Counted from the stretch's first letter, positions 8,477 to 14,977 are shown. The stretch is 16,069 nt of DNA from CAZUMW01 sp964621615 (GCA_964621615.1 CAZUMW010000067.1:1-16069); one strand, 5' to 3'. The notes: generated from the sequence alone by a model not told the origin. Translations and numbers: made by a program.

Positions 8477-9451
8477 TCACCCGGCAAAACGCTTTTGGCG
8501 ATGCTTTTCCAGATTGCTTTGAGCGGGCCAGAACTTTTCTTTTTCAGGACGGAAAATTTCACGTTCGCTCAGTGTCAGCATGTGACCGGGATAATTATTC
8601 TCTTTGGTAACCAGCGATGAAACAAGCACTCTATAACTGCCGTCAACACTCATAAGCCCCTCATCAAACGACCAGTGACATAGCCTGCACAGCGACAGAC
8701 CGTTTCCCGGACTGTCATCAGCAGATTCATTCCAGGGTACTATATGAGCGGCCTCAACTACTGTGTGCCCGTCCGGTGTCAACATTCGAATGCCGCACAG
8801 AGCACACCGGTGCTGATAAAGCTGCACAATTGCTTTCCTGAACCCCTGATCCCGCACCTTACTTTTATTTTCAGGCGGCTGTTCGTACCGGTAGTTTCCC
8901 GGTTTGTCGGTCGCCTGGAGCAATTGTCTGCTGTAGGAATATGCTTCACGCTGCACCTGCCCGCATTCAAGAAGCACCGGCTGAATCTCCGGTGCAAAGT
9001 ATGTATTGATCAGTGTCATTCGCAACTGCTCCCGGGTCCCGGGGTCACACATCAGTTCAAACAGTTTCTGATCAAGGCGTGCGCCGGCACACACGCTTCG
9101 CAGCTTTTTCATTGATGAAATTGAATCTATATCAATGTTCGCTTCGGTGTCGTCATTCCGCACCAGCTGCCACACCCCGTCCCGCGCCAGACGGGGAAAC
9201 GGATATGCCATGTTCCCGGTTGTTCCGATCGGCATAAATGAGGTCCAGTACTGATTGAATGTATCGACAAGATCAAATGAAGGCTCTACAAAGGGGCTGT
9301 TCACAATTCCCTGGGCACACAGATCAAGAACCGATAACAGCAGCAGCGGCTTGTGCGGCGCCTGATAACAGGTATCCGCCGACCAGCGCTTCCGGTTCAG
9401 ATCCGTTCGGAGATTGGAAAACAGTTGTATATAGTCATAAACTGCAGCCAT
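8477..9451 (-). CDS. HNH endonuclease with SBD-like N-terminal domain (putative type IV restriction enzyme)
   Basis: A 324-residue predicted restriction endonuclease (COG3440-like). The N-terminal part has HKPLLLLSVLDL (33-44), a W/F-rich middle and PFPRLARDGVWQL (84-96), the signature of the sulfur-binding domain of ScoMcrA-type enzymes that recognise phosphorothioated or otherwise modified DNA. The C-terminal HNH_2-type domain has CALC (216-219), EAAHIVPW (233-240, His236), Asn250 (GNGLSLC) and CRLCHWSFDEG (255-265, His259), so the zinc ligands and catalytic His/Asn are all present. The ATG at 9451 is chosen because the frame further upstream merely reads through the end of the HIT gene; the HIT stop (TGA, 9456-9458) lies 4 nt before this ATG, implying translational coupling. 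It probably acts with the downstream nuclease-helicase in restricting modified invading DNA. Confidence 0.85.
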   Translation of the reverse strand: MAAVYDYIQLFSNLRTDLNRKRWSADTCYQAPHKPLLLLSVLDLCAQGIVNSPFVEPSFDLVDTFNQYWTSFMPIGTTGNMAYPFPRLARDGVWQLVRNDDTEANIDIDSISSMKKLRSVCAGARLDQKLFELMCDPGTREQLRMTLINTYFAPEIQPVLLECGQVQREAYSYSRQLLQATDKPGNYRYEQPPENKSKVRDQGFRKAIVQLYQHRCALCGIRMLTPDGHTVVEAAHIVPWNESADDSPGNGLSLCRLCHWSFDEGLMSVDGSYRVLVSSLVTKENNYPGHMLTLSEREIFRPEKEKFWPAQSNLEKHRQKRFAG

Positions 9452-9452
9452 A

Positions 9453-9874
9453 CATTCAATACCCCTGCTTCGCAGGAATAACCCCGCGCACCCCGCCTTT
9501 GGGCTGTTCCACATCGCCTGTATAGCGCGGGATCACATGCACGTGCAGATGCTCGATCGACTGGCCGGCTGCCGTGCCGCAGTTCACCCCGACATTGTAT
9601 CCGTCAGGATGATACCGCCGGTCAAGCAGCTCCTTCACCGCATCAACGGCATCGATGATGGCCAGCTTTTCCTCCCTGGTTGCATCAAAATATGCCGGCG
9701 TGTGCCGGCGCGTGCAGATCAGCACATGGCCCACGTTGACCGGATAGCCGTCATAGACGGCAAACACCAGATCGTTTTTTAAAATCATTTCCTCTTCAGC
9801 TTTTTTACAGAACGGGCACATTGGGTTGCTTATCATAGAAATATTTTTTTTGTCTGAAAAACAGAAGTCAGAAG
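9453..9874. repeat. HIT-gene duplication unit, copy 1
   Basis: Covers the whole HIT gene plus about 38 bp upstream, ending in ACAGAAGTCAGAAG. It matches 13102-13522 with about four substitutions and a 1-bp difference in a T-run. On its HNH side the match stops within a few bases after the HIT stop codon. On the other side it leads into a REP-like hairpin in both copies. Confidence 0.9.
9456..9836 (-). CDS. HIT family nucleotide hydrolase/transferase, copy 1
   Basis: A 126-residue HIT protein with N-terminal CPFC (7-10), the conserved GHVLICTRRHTPAYFD block and the histidine triad HLHVHVIP near residues 94-101, so the active site looks intact. HIT proteins hydrolyse dinucleoside polyphosphates (Ap4A type) or nucleoside phosphoramidates. 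Length is normal for the short Hint/Ap4A-hydrolase-like class. There is no evident Shine-Dalgarno before the ATG (an AT-rich stretch precedes it). It is the first gene of the HIT-HNH-helicase array and is almost identical to the HIT gene at 13105-13485; it differs by one visible residue (Leu for Tyr in MILKND/MIYKND). Confidence 0.92.
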   Translation of the reverse strand: MISNPMCPFCKKAEEEMILKNDLVFAVYDGYPVNVGHVLICTRRHTPAYFDATREEKLAIIDAVDAVKELLDRRYHPDGYNVGVNCGTAAGQSIEHLHVHVIPRYTGDVEQPKGGVRGVIPAKQGY

Positions 9875-10360
9875 GAGATTTTTGCCGGACACGCCTTCGG
9901 CTTTGTCCGGCCTACGGCTGCGCTCTCCGCGCCCTCTATATCTCTGTGGTGAAAACCTTTCTTTTTACCTCACCTTCCGTTTGATCTTTCTCAGCCTGGG
10001 GACTTTTTTCAGAATATCGCGCCGGTCCTGACGGAATTGATCCGCCCGGGGCTGTGCTTTCCTGCTGCCGTTTTTTTTGCTTTTGCGGGCGGACATTATG
10101 CTTCCGGCGGGTTTGCCGCTCCGGAGACAATAATTATCATTAGCATACAATTTATTCAAAAATCAAATTATATAGACTCATTAGTACCAGAAATAACCAG
10201 GAAACGTCAAGAGAATTGACGAAAAACGAAGGGGGCGATCACTCTATGGATAATGGAAATGAATTTTGAGTTGTGAGGTTTGAATGGTGAAAGTGGGGAG
10301 GGGGGCGCTAAAACCCCTGCCGGTCTTCTGCTGCCGCAGAAAGGGGGGTGCATACGTCTG
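9837..10360. other. gene-free repeat-filled region
   Basis: 524 bp between the HIT gene and the hepT stop, occupied by the HIT-unit tail, a REP hairpin and the body of the 553-bp direct repeat. Two overlapping small minus-strand frames at about 9936-10159 begin only with TTG codons lacking Shine-Dalgarno sequences and are not called genes. The central part is Lys/Arg-coding, purine-rich on the minus strand, and may be decayed coding sequence. Confidence 0.6.
9876..9917. repeat. REP-like hairpin, copy A1
   Basis: Consensus GATTTTTGCCGGACACGCC then TTCGGCTTTGTCCGGCC and TACGG. The arms GCCGGACA (9884-9891) and TGTCCGGC (9904-9911) pair perfectly, with an inner GCC-TTC-GGC stem. One of six copies in the right third of the window. 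Confidence 0.9.
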
Positions 10361-10428
10361 TCATATTTTCCGGAGCACGTCCTTAAGCTGTGCCTGCAGA
10401 TCGGGAAGTTTGTTAACGGCAACATCCC
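9876..10428. repeat. 553-bp direct repeat, copy 1
   Basis: Identical by eye over 553 bp to 15317-15869, in the same orientation and with no indel (constant offset 5441). It begins at the AGATTTTTGCCGGAC of a REP-like hairpin and ends inside hepT, so this copy includes the last 68 bp of that gene. The identity points to a very recent duplication or to an assembly duplication. Confidence 0.92.
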
Positions 10429-10699
10429 AGACGATAGTATGATCAACGCCAAAATAGTCATGGATGAGTCTGTCCCGCATTCCGGAAACTTTCCTCCACT
10501 CGACAGCAGGGCTCATTGATTTGATATCTTCCGGCAGCTTTTTAGAAGCTTCGCCGATTATTTCAATACTTCGAACAAAGGCTCTTTTGAGCGTTGCGTC
10601 TCGGGTAAACGTTTCATAATCCAGATCGGAAATCTGCGACAGGATCTAATCTATTTCGTCGAGCATGTGGCAAATATATTCATGCGGCGACAGAGACAC
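10361..10699 (-). pseudogene. hepT: HepT (HEPN/DUF86) toxin gene with in-frame amber codon
   Basis: The minus-strand frame from GTG at 10699 to TGA at 10361 encodes a 112-codon HEPN-family protein interrupted by TAG at codon 18 (10646-10648). The sequence before (SLSPHEYICHMLDEID) and after (ILSQISDLDYETFTRDATLK) the stop fits HepT/DUF86, including IIGEASKKLP and the ribonuclease motif R75-DRLI-H80-D-Y82 (RX4HXY). HepT is the RNA-cleaving toxin of MntA/HepT systems. GGAGGT (10705-10710) lies 5 nt before the GTG, which overlaps the 3' end of mntA by 20 nt, the usual coupled layout. With only 17 codons before the stop and no restart that preserves the fold, the toxin is probably inactive unless the amber codon is read through or is a sequencing error. 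Confidence 0.85.
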
Positions 10700-10997
10700 G
10701 CTCCACCTCCTTTAATATATGCGGGCCGATATGCGGGCTGAGCCCCTCTGGGGTAACCAGTTCAACTTTGCGGCCCAGAAGATCTTCAAGAAGAAATGAA
10801 ACCTCCATAAAATTATCGAACGTATGCTTTGCAGGTTCAAATTCCACGAGAAGATCGATATCGCTTAATGACGTCTGATCCCCGCGGACAAATGAGCCAA
10901 ACAACCCTATATTTGTTACCCCAAGCAAGGCAAGCTGAGTGCGTTTTTCCAGAATACGCCTGACAATATCATCTTTTGTATGTACCCTTGTGCCCAT
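10680..10997 (-). CDS. mntA: MntA-type minimal nucleotidyltransferase antitoxin
   Basis: A 105-residue MNT protein with the polymerase-beta signature G34-S-F-V-R-G then D46-I-D48 (GSX10DXD) and a following acidic VEFEP, all intact. In MntA/HepT systems this enzyme transfers AMP to the Tyr of the toxin's RX4HXY motif and so neutralises it. The start at 10997 is preceded by CGGAGAAC, GGAGA lying about 8 nt upstream. The gene overlaps hepT. It appears fully functional although its toxin partner carries a stop codon. Confidence 0.92.
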   Translation of the reverse strand: MGTRVHTKDDIVRRILEKRTQLALLGVTNIGLFGSFVRGDQTSLSDIDLLVEFEPAKHTFDNFMEVSFLLEDLLGRKVELVTPEGLSPHIGPHILKEVERVSVAA

Positions 10998-11077
10998 CGC
11001 GTGTTCTCCGCTTTTAATTATTCTTATATATTAACTGTTTTTTTGTTCTATTCCAATAAAAATTCGACATGAAAAGG

Positions 11078-11113
11078 CCCGCAAACGCAGGCTTGAAGTC
11101 TGCGGCTACCGTG
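11078..11113. repeat. dispersed-type hairpin (CGCAGGC...GTCTGCGG)
   Basis: GCAAACGCAGGCTTGAAGTC then TGCGGCTACC forms a hairpin with CGCAG/CTGCG arms. This GTAGCCGCAG-ACTTCAAGC-CTGCG wording is a common dispersed intergenic repeat type in metagenomic bacterial genomes. It lies between mntA and the protease gene with no T-run after it. Confidence 0.5.
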
Positions 11114-11204
11114 AATCATCCGGGTGTCGCGTCTTCAGTCATGACATCCTTTTTGTAAAGAATGAAGAACCGACCCTTCTGCTGCACACATACCAAATAT
11201 AATT

Positions 11205-13037
11205 CTATTTCAGATACAAAGAAAACGCCTTTTGAATTTCATCAGCCGCAATTGCAAAATTTAACCCTTCTGTTGCAGCTTCATTATCATAGTAACGAAA
11301 GGTATTCACCCCAACAACTTTACCCGAATCTATATCAATCAAAGGACCGCCGCTGTTACCCTTATTGATTGCTATATCAGACTGGAGAATGCAAATATTA
11401 TTTTCAGCATTGATAACCTGTCTATTAGCAGGGTCAAAATCAACAAGGCGCAATCCCTTGCGGGAATCTCGATTTTGGTACCTTACAGCACTTATAACTC
11501 CTTTTGTTAAACTCCATTGCAGTATGCCTTCCGGTGCACCAACAGCGACAACATCTTCTCCTATGTGAACACCTGATACTGTCCCTACAGGAATATACTG
11601 ATATTCCTTGCCAGCAAGTTTTACTAAAGCCAGATCGCGCTCTTCATCCGCTGCCAATACACTACCCTTTTGCATACGGCCATCTCGAAATTTCACATTT
11701 ACTACTTTATTCTTTTTAACAACATGTTGGTTTGTAACAACATAACCGTCTTGTGTGACGAGAAAGCCGCTGCCTCTTGGCCGGGGTGTTTTAATAACGA
11801 CCGTGCTGTCTAAAAAATGATCGTAGCCGTTTCCGCTTCGATCACTATCTTTTTTTTTTACATTACTCGTAGTTTTATAAGACGATTCATGTTGCATAGG
11901 CGGATATATTTTGATCAATCGAACAGATGCTTTATTGCGCTGCATGGTATTTTCAAAGCGCTTCCAATCATCAAACCATCCGATGAGATTGCCTGTTGAA
12001 TCAAAATGAAAATAGCTTGTTTCCAGTTTGTATTCGCTGTTGTACCATTTAACCGTATACTCTCCCTGCCGTGCTGTTGCTTTCAGTCGTGCTTTAATCC
12101 TGCCCGGATAGTCCCAGTGCGGAACGGTTGAAGACATTATTACCCCCACAAATTCACGGGGCCTCTTCAAATCTTTTTTCACAATAGCTATTTCATAATC
12201 AGTTTGATGGCTTGCGGTCGTTTCGTCCCCGGAAGAAGTATTTTTTATGGAGACATCACGGGAATACGTCCATATGCCTTCCACAGGATCAAGCGATGAG
12301 CGGTTATTATCAATATATTGATTAATATCATCCTTGCTGAAAGTAACTTTCGGCCAATCTTTGGTGCCATAACTTTTTCCTGCATACGCAAGAAGTGTTC
12401 TGTCACTGACAATCTGCTCGGAAAGGGTGGTAAGCATTCTTGAAATTGAATTTTCAAGCAGTTTTTTTGTTTTCAAGCCGCACACAAATGTATCTGTTGG
12501 GTACGTGATAAATGACAATATGCCCAGAGATAGTACGGCGGGAACATCCGTAACATAGTCAAGAAAAGGAGGTCGATAAAGCAGCGTATCTGTGGCAATA
12601 AATTCCTCTACTACTTCATCAGTTTTAATGTCCTTGAATATGATTTTAAGCTTGTTTTCAATATCATATTTTTGGGGTCCATCATAATGCGCTTTAGTGA
12701 GCTCCGGCTCCATTTCAACACAGACAACTAACTGCTCATCATTAACCTGTGCAAGATAATCAACAACCCGGACATGTTCAAAGATGTTATCAAGCTCTTC
12801 TTTTGTTTCATGTATTAAACCAGGATATAATTCGATAATCAGCTCACGTGAACTGATCGGTTTAAAACGATATGCCTGTGTTCTAATAGAGTTATCTTGC
12901 AAAATAGCAATTTTAAGGGGCGATTTAAGGTCGGATGAATAACCTCTGGCATCGTGAAAATCATTTTTAAGATTGCTTCTGTACGTACAGCCGAAAAAAG
13001 AAACCATAATCAAAACAATAAAAAGTTTTTGTTTCAT
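11205..13037 (-). CDS. trypsin-like serine protease lipoprotein
   Basis: A 610-residue predicted lipoprotein. The leader MKQKLFIVLIMVSFFGC gives a marginal lipobox with Cys17. Residues 40-240 form a domain I do not recognise (EELDNIFEHVRVVDYLAQ, then VVCVEMEPELTKA). Residues about 250-375 resemble a module found ahead of such proteases (DPVEGIWTYS, then DYEIAIVKK and FVGVIMSS). The C-terminal 200 residues are an S1/HtrA-type trypsin domain with a complete triad: His438 (TNQHVV), Asp468 (RDLALVKL), Ser562 (KGNSGGPL). No PDZ domain follows, unlike DegP. The ATG at 13037 has a strong AGGAGGGG Shine-Dalgarno; the frame upstream only reads into the HIT unit. It lies 67 bp downstream of HIT copy 2. 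Envelope quality control is plausible but inferred. Confidence 0.9.
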   Translation of the reverse strand: MKQKLFIVLIMVSFFGCTYRSNLKNDFHDARGYSSDLKSPLKIAILQDNSIRTQAYRFKPISSRELIIELYPGLIHETKEELDNIFEHVRVVDYLAQVNDEQLVVCVEMEPELTKAHYDGPQKYDIENKLKIIFKDIKTDEVVEEFIATDTLLYRPPFLDYVTDVPAVLSLGILSFITYPTDTFVCGLKTKKLLENSISRMLTTLSEQIVSDRTLLAYAGKSYGTKDWPKVTFSKDDINQYIDNNRSSLDPVEGIWTYSRDVSIKNTSSGDETTASHQTDYEIAIVKKDLKRPREFVGVIMSSTVPHWDYPGRIKARLKATARQGEYTVKWYNSEYKLETSYFHFDSTGNLIGWFDDWKRFENTMQRNKASVRLIKIYPPMQHESSYKTTSNVKKKDSDRSGNGYDHFLDSTVVIKTPRPRGSGFLVTQDGYVVTNQHVVKKNKVVNVKFRDGRMQKGSVLAADEERDLALVKLAGKEYQYIPVGTVSGVHIGEDVVAVGAPEGILQWSLTKGVISAVRYQNRDSRKGLRLVDFDPANRQVINAENNICILQSDIAINKGNSGGPLIDIDSGKVVGVNTFRYYDNEAATEGLNFAIAADEIQKAFSLYLK

Positions 13038-13065
13038 TTCCCCTCCTCTAAAGGCACGTTCGCAG

Positions 13066-13081
13066 GACAAACAATTGTCCT
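13066..13081. promoter_or_regulatory. short palindrome ahead of the protease gene
   Basis: GGACAA-ACAA-TTGTCC is a perfect 6-bp stem with a 4-nt loop, located 28 bp before the protease start codon and between it and the HIT stop. It may be an operator or a weak hairpin. Function not shown. Confidence 0.3.
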
Positions 13082-13101
13082 CCCGCAAAATCAATAAATT
13101 T

Positions 13102-13522
13102 AATTCAATATCCCTGCTTCGCAGGAATAACCCCGCGCACCCCGCCTTTGGGCTGTTCCACATCGCCTGTATAGCGCGGGATCACATGCACGTGCAGATG
13201 CTCGATCGACTGGCCGGCTGCCGTGCCGCAGTTCACCCCGACATTGTATCCGTCAGGATGATACCGCCGGTCAAGCAGCTCCTTCACCGCATCAACGGCA
13301 TCGATGATGGCCAGCTTTTCCTCCCTGGTTGCATCAAAATATGCCGGCGTGTGCCGGCGCGTGCAGATCAGCACATGGCCCACGTTGACCGGATAGCCGT
13401 CATAGACGGCAAAAACCAGATCGTTTTTATAAATCATTTCCTCTTCAGCTTTTTTACAGAACGGGCACATGGGGTTGCTTATCATAGAAATATTTTTTTG
13501 TCTGAAAAACAGAAGTCAGAAG
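13102..13522. repeat. HIT-gene duplication unit, copy 2
   Basis: Second copy of the unit at 9453-9874. Beyond ACAGAAGTCAGAAG this copy has an extra CCGGGAGTCAGAATAC before the REP-like hairpin, where copy 1 passes almost directly into it. The protease-side boundary again falls a few bases after the HIT stop codon. Confidence 0.9.
13105..13485 (-). CDS. HIT family nucleotide hydrolase/transferase, copy 2
   Basis: A 126-residue protein that differs from the copy at 9456-9836 by one visible residue (Tyr for Leu near position 19). CPFC, the GHVLICTRRH block and the triad HLHVHVIP are intact. Downstream lies the unrelated protease lipoprotein rather than the HNH nuclease, so the HIT gene sits first in two different arrays. 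Sequence alone does not show which copy is the parent. As in copy 1, no clear Shine-Dalgarno precedes the ATG. Confidence 0.92.
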   Translation of the reverse strand: MISNPMCPFCKKAEEEMIYKNDLVFAVYDGYPVNVGHVLICTRRHTPAYFDATREEKLAIIDAVDAVKELLDRRYHPDGYNVGVNCGTAAGQSIEHLHVHVIPRYTGDVEQPKGGVRGVIPAKQGY

Positions 13523-13536
13523 CCGGGAGTCAGAAT

Positions 13537-13580
13537 ACAGATTTTTGCCGGACACGCCTTCGGCTTTGTCCGGCCTACGG
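13537..13580. repeat. REP-like hairpin, copy A2
   Basis: Perfect arms GCCGGACA (13547-13554) and TGTCCGGC (13567-13574), followed by CTACGGTAAC as in copy A3. Same sequence as copy A1. Confidence 0.9.
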
Positions 13581-13663
13581 TAACTACATTTGCAATATGA
13601 TCCTTCCCGTCATCCCCTGCCGGAAAACAGAAGTCAGAATAAAACAGCTTTCTTATCGTACTT

Positions 13664-13693
13664 GTTCACGTACACGTACACGTTCACGTTCAC
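13664..13693. repeat. GTWCAC hexamer tandem repeat (five units)
   Basis: Five consecutive hexamers: GTTCAC, GTACAC, GTACAC, GTTCAC, GTTCAC. A low-complexity microsatellite with no visible gene context. Confidence 0.85.
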
Positions 13694-13730
13694 GATTCTA
13701 ATCTCTTACTCACCATCCCGTTACAACAAA

Positions 13731-13774
13731 GATTTTTGCCGGACACGCCTTCGGCTTTGTCCAGCCTACGGTAA
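13731..13774. repeat. REP-like hairpin, copy A3
   Basis: Like A1/A2 but one arm base changed (TGTCCAGC). Its right end (CTACGGTAAC) provides the stop codon and last residues of the adjacent small secreted protein on the minus strand. Confidence 0.85.
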
Positions 13775-14173
13775 CGGGCTGTATTCTGATACAGCATTTT
13801 CCATGAGATCGGCCGGCAGTGAAAACTGCGAACCGCTCTGATCGAAATCATCACTTACAGGTATAGTGAACATGATTTTCTGCAAATATTCATCAGCCTT
13901 TGCAGCATTGATCTGCGCTTCATCCAGACAATTGTGATATGCCTCAAGGCTCTGCCGGGCTTTGTCGTCTTCGCCGTTTTGCAGATGAAGCATGTAGCGC
14001 AGATAATTCGACTCCGCTTTGTATCCGTATATTGCCGCCAGATTCTGATATGTGGATGCCGCAATACCGTATTGCTCGTTATCGGAGCTGAAAATATTCG
14101 ACCCGGCACCGGCGATCTGCGCAGTACCCGCGATGCTCAGAATAATGAACAAAATGAAAACATGTTTTTTCAT
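13766..14173 (-). CDS. small secreted protein of unknown function
   Basis: A 135-residue protein with a clear signal peptide (MKKHVFILFIILSIAGTAQIAGAG, probable cut after AGA near residue 23). The mature part is mostly helical and acidic (SYQ-type STYQNLAAIYGYKAESNYLR, then EDDKARQSLEAYHNCLDEAQ), with a low-complexity tail. No family is recognised; the helix pattern could be TPR-like but is too short to call. GAGGTGAG lies about 6 nt before the ATG. The final residues and TAG stop fall in REP copy A3, so the original C-terminus may have been replaced when the repeat arrived. REP fragments also lie just upstream of the start. Confidence 0.75.
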   Translation of the reverse strand: MKKHVFILFIILSIAGTAQIAGAGSNIFSSDNEQYGIAASTYQNLAAIYGYKAESNYLRYMLHLQNGEDDKARQSLEAYHNCLDEAQINAAKADEYLQKIMFTIPVSDDFDQSGSQFSLPADLMENAVSEYSPLP

Positions 14174-14191
14174 ATGCGCTCACCTCAAACA

Positions 14192-14207
14192 AAGATTTTT
14201 GCCGGAC
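14192..14207. repeat. truncated REP-like element, copy A4
   Basis: Only the left half of the family (AAGATTTTTGCCGGAC) is present, cut off before the loop and followed at once by the CACCATCCCG motif. This suggests recombination inside the hairpin. Confidence 0.7.
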
Positions 14208-14250
14208 TATCACTCACCATCCCGTTACAACAAAGGGTGGACAAAAGGCT

Positions 14251-14369
14251 ATCCCGGGCAAAGCCCGGTCCTGCAGCACATAACCAGGAATGGGTGAAGC
14301 AAAGCGAAACCAATTATATTTTTTTCATCTGCACAAGCGGCAGATGCTGCGCTCTTTGGAGCACGCAAA
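14251..14369. repeat. 119-bp direct repeat, copy C1
   Basis: Matches 15031-15149 with one difference that I can see (AAAGCCCGG against AATGCCCGG). It contains successive hairpins: CCGGGC-AAA-GCCCGG, TCTGC...GCAGA, and GCGCTC-TTTG-GAGC. Copies C1 and C2 bracket the RelE/ParE-type pair. Confidence 0.9.
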
Positions 14370-14441
14370 AAAAACATTATATCAATCCCGGTACGCACAG
14401 CGCACCCTGCATTTCCCACATGAATCAAAAATCCCTCCCGG

Positions 14442-14464
14442 CCTCCCTTTGAGCTAAAGGGAGG
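14442..14464. repeat. 9-bp stem hairpin CCTCCCTTT/AAAGGGAGG
   Basis: Perfect 9-bp stem with a 5-nt loop GAGCT, preceded by ATCCCTCCCGG. A related CCCTCCCGGCCTCC occurs near 15268. No T-run follows on either strand, so it is more likely a dispersed palindrome than a terminator. Confidence 0.6.
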
Positions 14465-14523
14465 AGAAAAGCATGCCATGATCATGAACCGGGTGATGAC
14501 CAATGGCATGTGTCCCTTTTTCA

Positions 14524-14780
14524 TTATAAATGTTTATATATTTCCCGCCTGTGTCCAACTCTCAAAATGACGATATCATTGCCTTCCACATCAAAAATAA
14601 CCCGGTACTCACCTATCCTGAATCTATATGTCCCATTGCACTATTAGTCAGATGTTCGGCATATTTAAATGGATTCATCTTATACCGTATTAGTGTATCC
14701 GCAATTCGTTTTTTTATTTGGAAATTGATTTTTTTGATATCACGCACAGCCCGTTGTGTATATATCAGCCGATAGCTCAC
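14524..14780 (-). pseudogene. RelE/ParE-superfamily toxin gene with frameshift
   Basis: From GTG at 14780 the minus strand encodes SYRLIYTQRAVRDIKKINFQ then KKRIADTLIRYKMNPFKYAEHL, the N-terminal half of a RelE/ParE toxin. Near 14626-14630 the frame breaks at GGACATATAGA. In another frame the normal continuation follows, YRFRIGEYRVIFDVEG then IVILRVGHRREIYKHL, ending at TAA 14524-14526. Restoring one base (CATTAT instead of CATAT) would give G-H-Y-R-F and a full-length protein of about 85 residues. The toxin, an mRNA-cleaving or gyrase-poisoning fold, is therefore probably dead, unless this is a base-call error. Its start overlaps the antitoxin stop by 4 nt (GTGA), typical of such operons. 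Confidence 0.88.
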
Positions 14781-14977
14781 TTGCCGAAAACCTCTTTGTG
14801 TGTTTTTATTCGACCCGCTTTATAATCAGCCCGGGCTTCACGAATGCTGTCAAGATACTGCGGAGCGGTTGCAGCAAGCAAATCTTCTATGAATGTTTCT
14901 CTATCCTTTTTTTTCATTTTTTTAACGGCTTCAATAATTTCATCAGAATTGATTTTAAGGTTAACAATGGTGTCCAT
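14777..14977 (-). CDS. antitoxin of a RelE/ParE-type toxin-antitoxin pair
   Basis: A 66-residue acidic/basic helical protein, MDTIVNLKINSDEIIEAVKK then KKDRETFIEDLLAA, ending in REARADYKAGRIKTHKEVFG. Such small proteins with a C-terminal EAR-DYK-GR-like segment commonly precede RelE/ParE toxins and bind them. GAGG lies 8 nt before the ATG at 14977; the frame upstream of that only translates the 119-bp repeat. It overlaps the toxin start by 4 nt. The antitoxin frame is intact though the toxin is frameshifted. Confidence 0.82.
   Translation of the reverse strand: MDTIVNLKINSDEIIEAVKKMKKKDRETFIEDLLAATAPQYLDSIREARADYKAGRIKTHKEVFGK

Larger units (their letters stand above)
13486..13765. other. 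repeat-filled intergenic region
   Basis: 280 bp without a credible gene. Holds ACAGAAGTCAGAA-type repeats (about 13509 and 13627), REP copies A2 and A3, a hexamer tandem repeat and the motif CACCATCCCGTTACAACAAA (13711-13730), which recurs at 14214-14233. Promoter signals for HIT copy 2 are not discernible. Confidence 0.65.
14174..14523. other. gene-free repeat region upstream of secreted protein
   Basis: 350 bp containing a half REP element, the recurring CACCATCCCGTTACAACAAA motif, a 119-bp repeat, a CCTCCCTTT/AAAGGGAGG hairpin and an 8-bp hairpin CATGCCAT (14472-14479) with ATGGCATG (14503-14510). Frames that read through it translate repeats only. Confidence 0.65.

Noticed and set aside
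9452..9514. Longer N-terminus for the HNH endonuclease (MWNSPKAGCAG...)
   Set aside because: That text is the HIT gene end in another frame and appears identically before the unrelated protease gene, so it is an artefact of the duplicated DNA.
9936..10159. Two overlapping 64-codon minus-strand frames in the 553-bp repeat
   Set aside because: Both start at TTG without Shine-Dalgarno and resemble no family; duplication of the DNA explains why they appear twice (again at 15377-15600).
12973..13701. 242-codon plus-strand frame across the protease start and HIT copy 2
   Set aside because: It is antisense to two recognised genes and continues through REP and hexamer repeats; the same antisense text appears opposite HIT copy 1.
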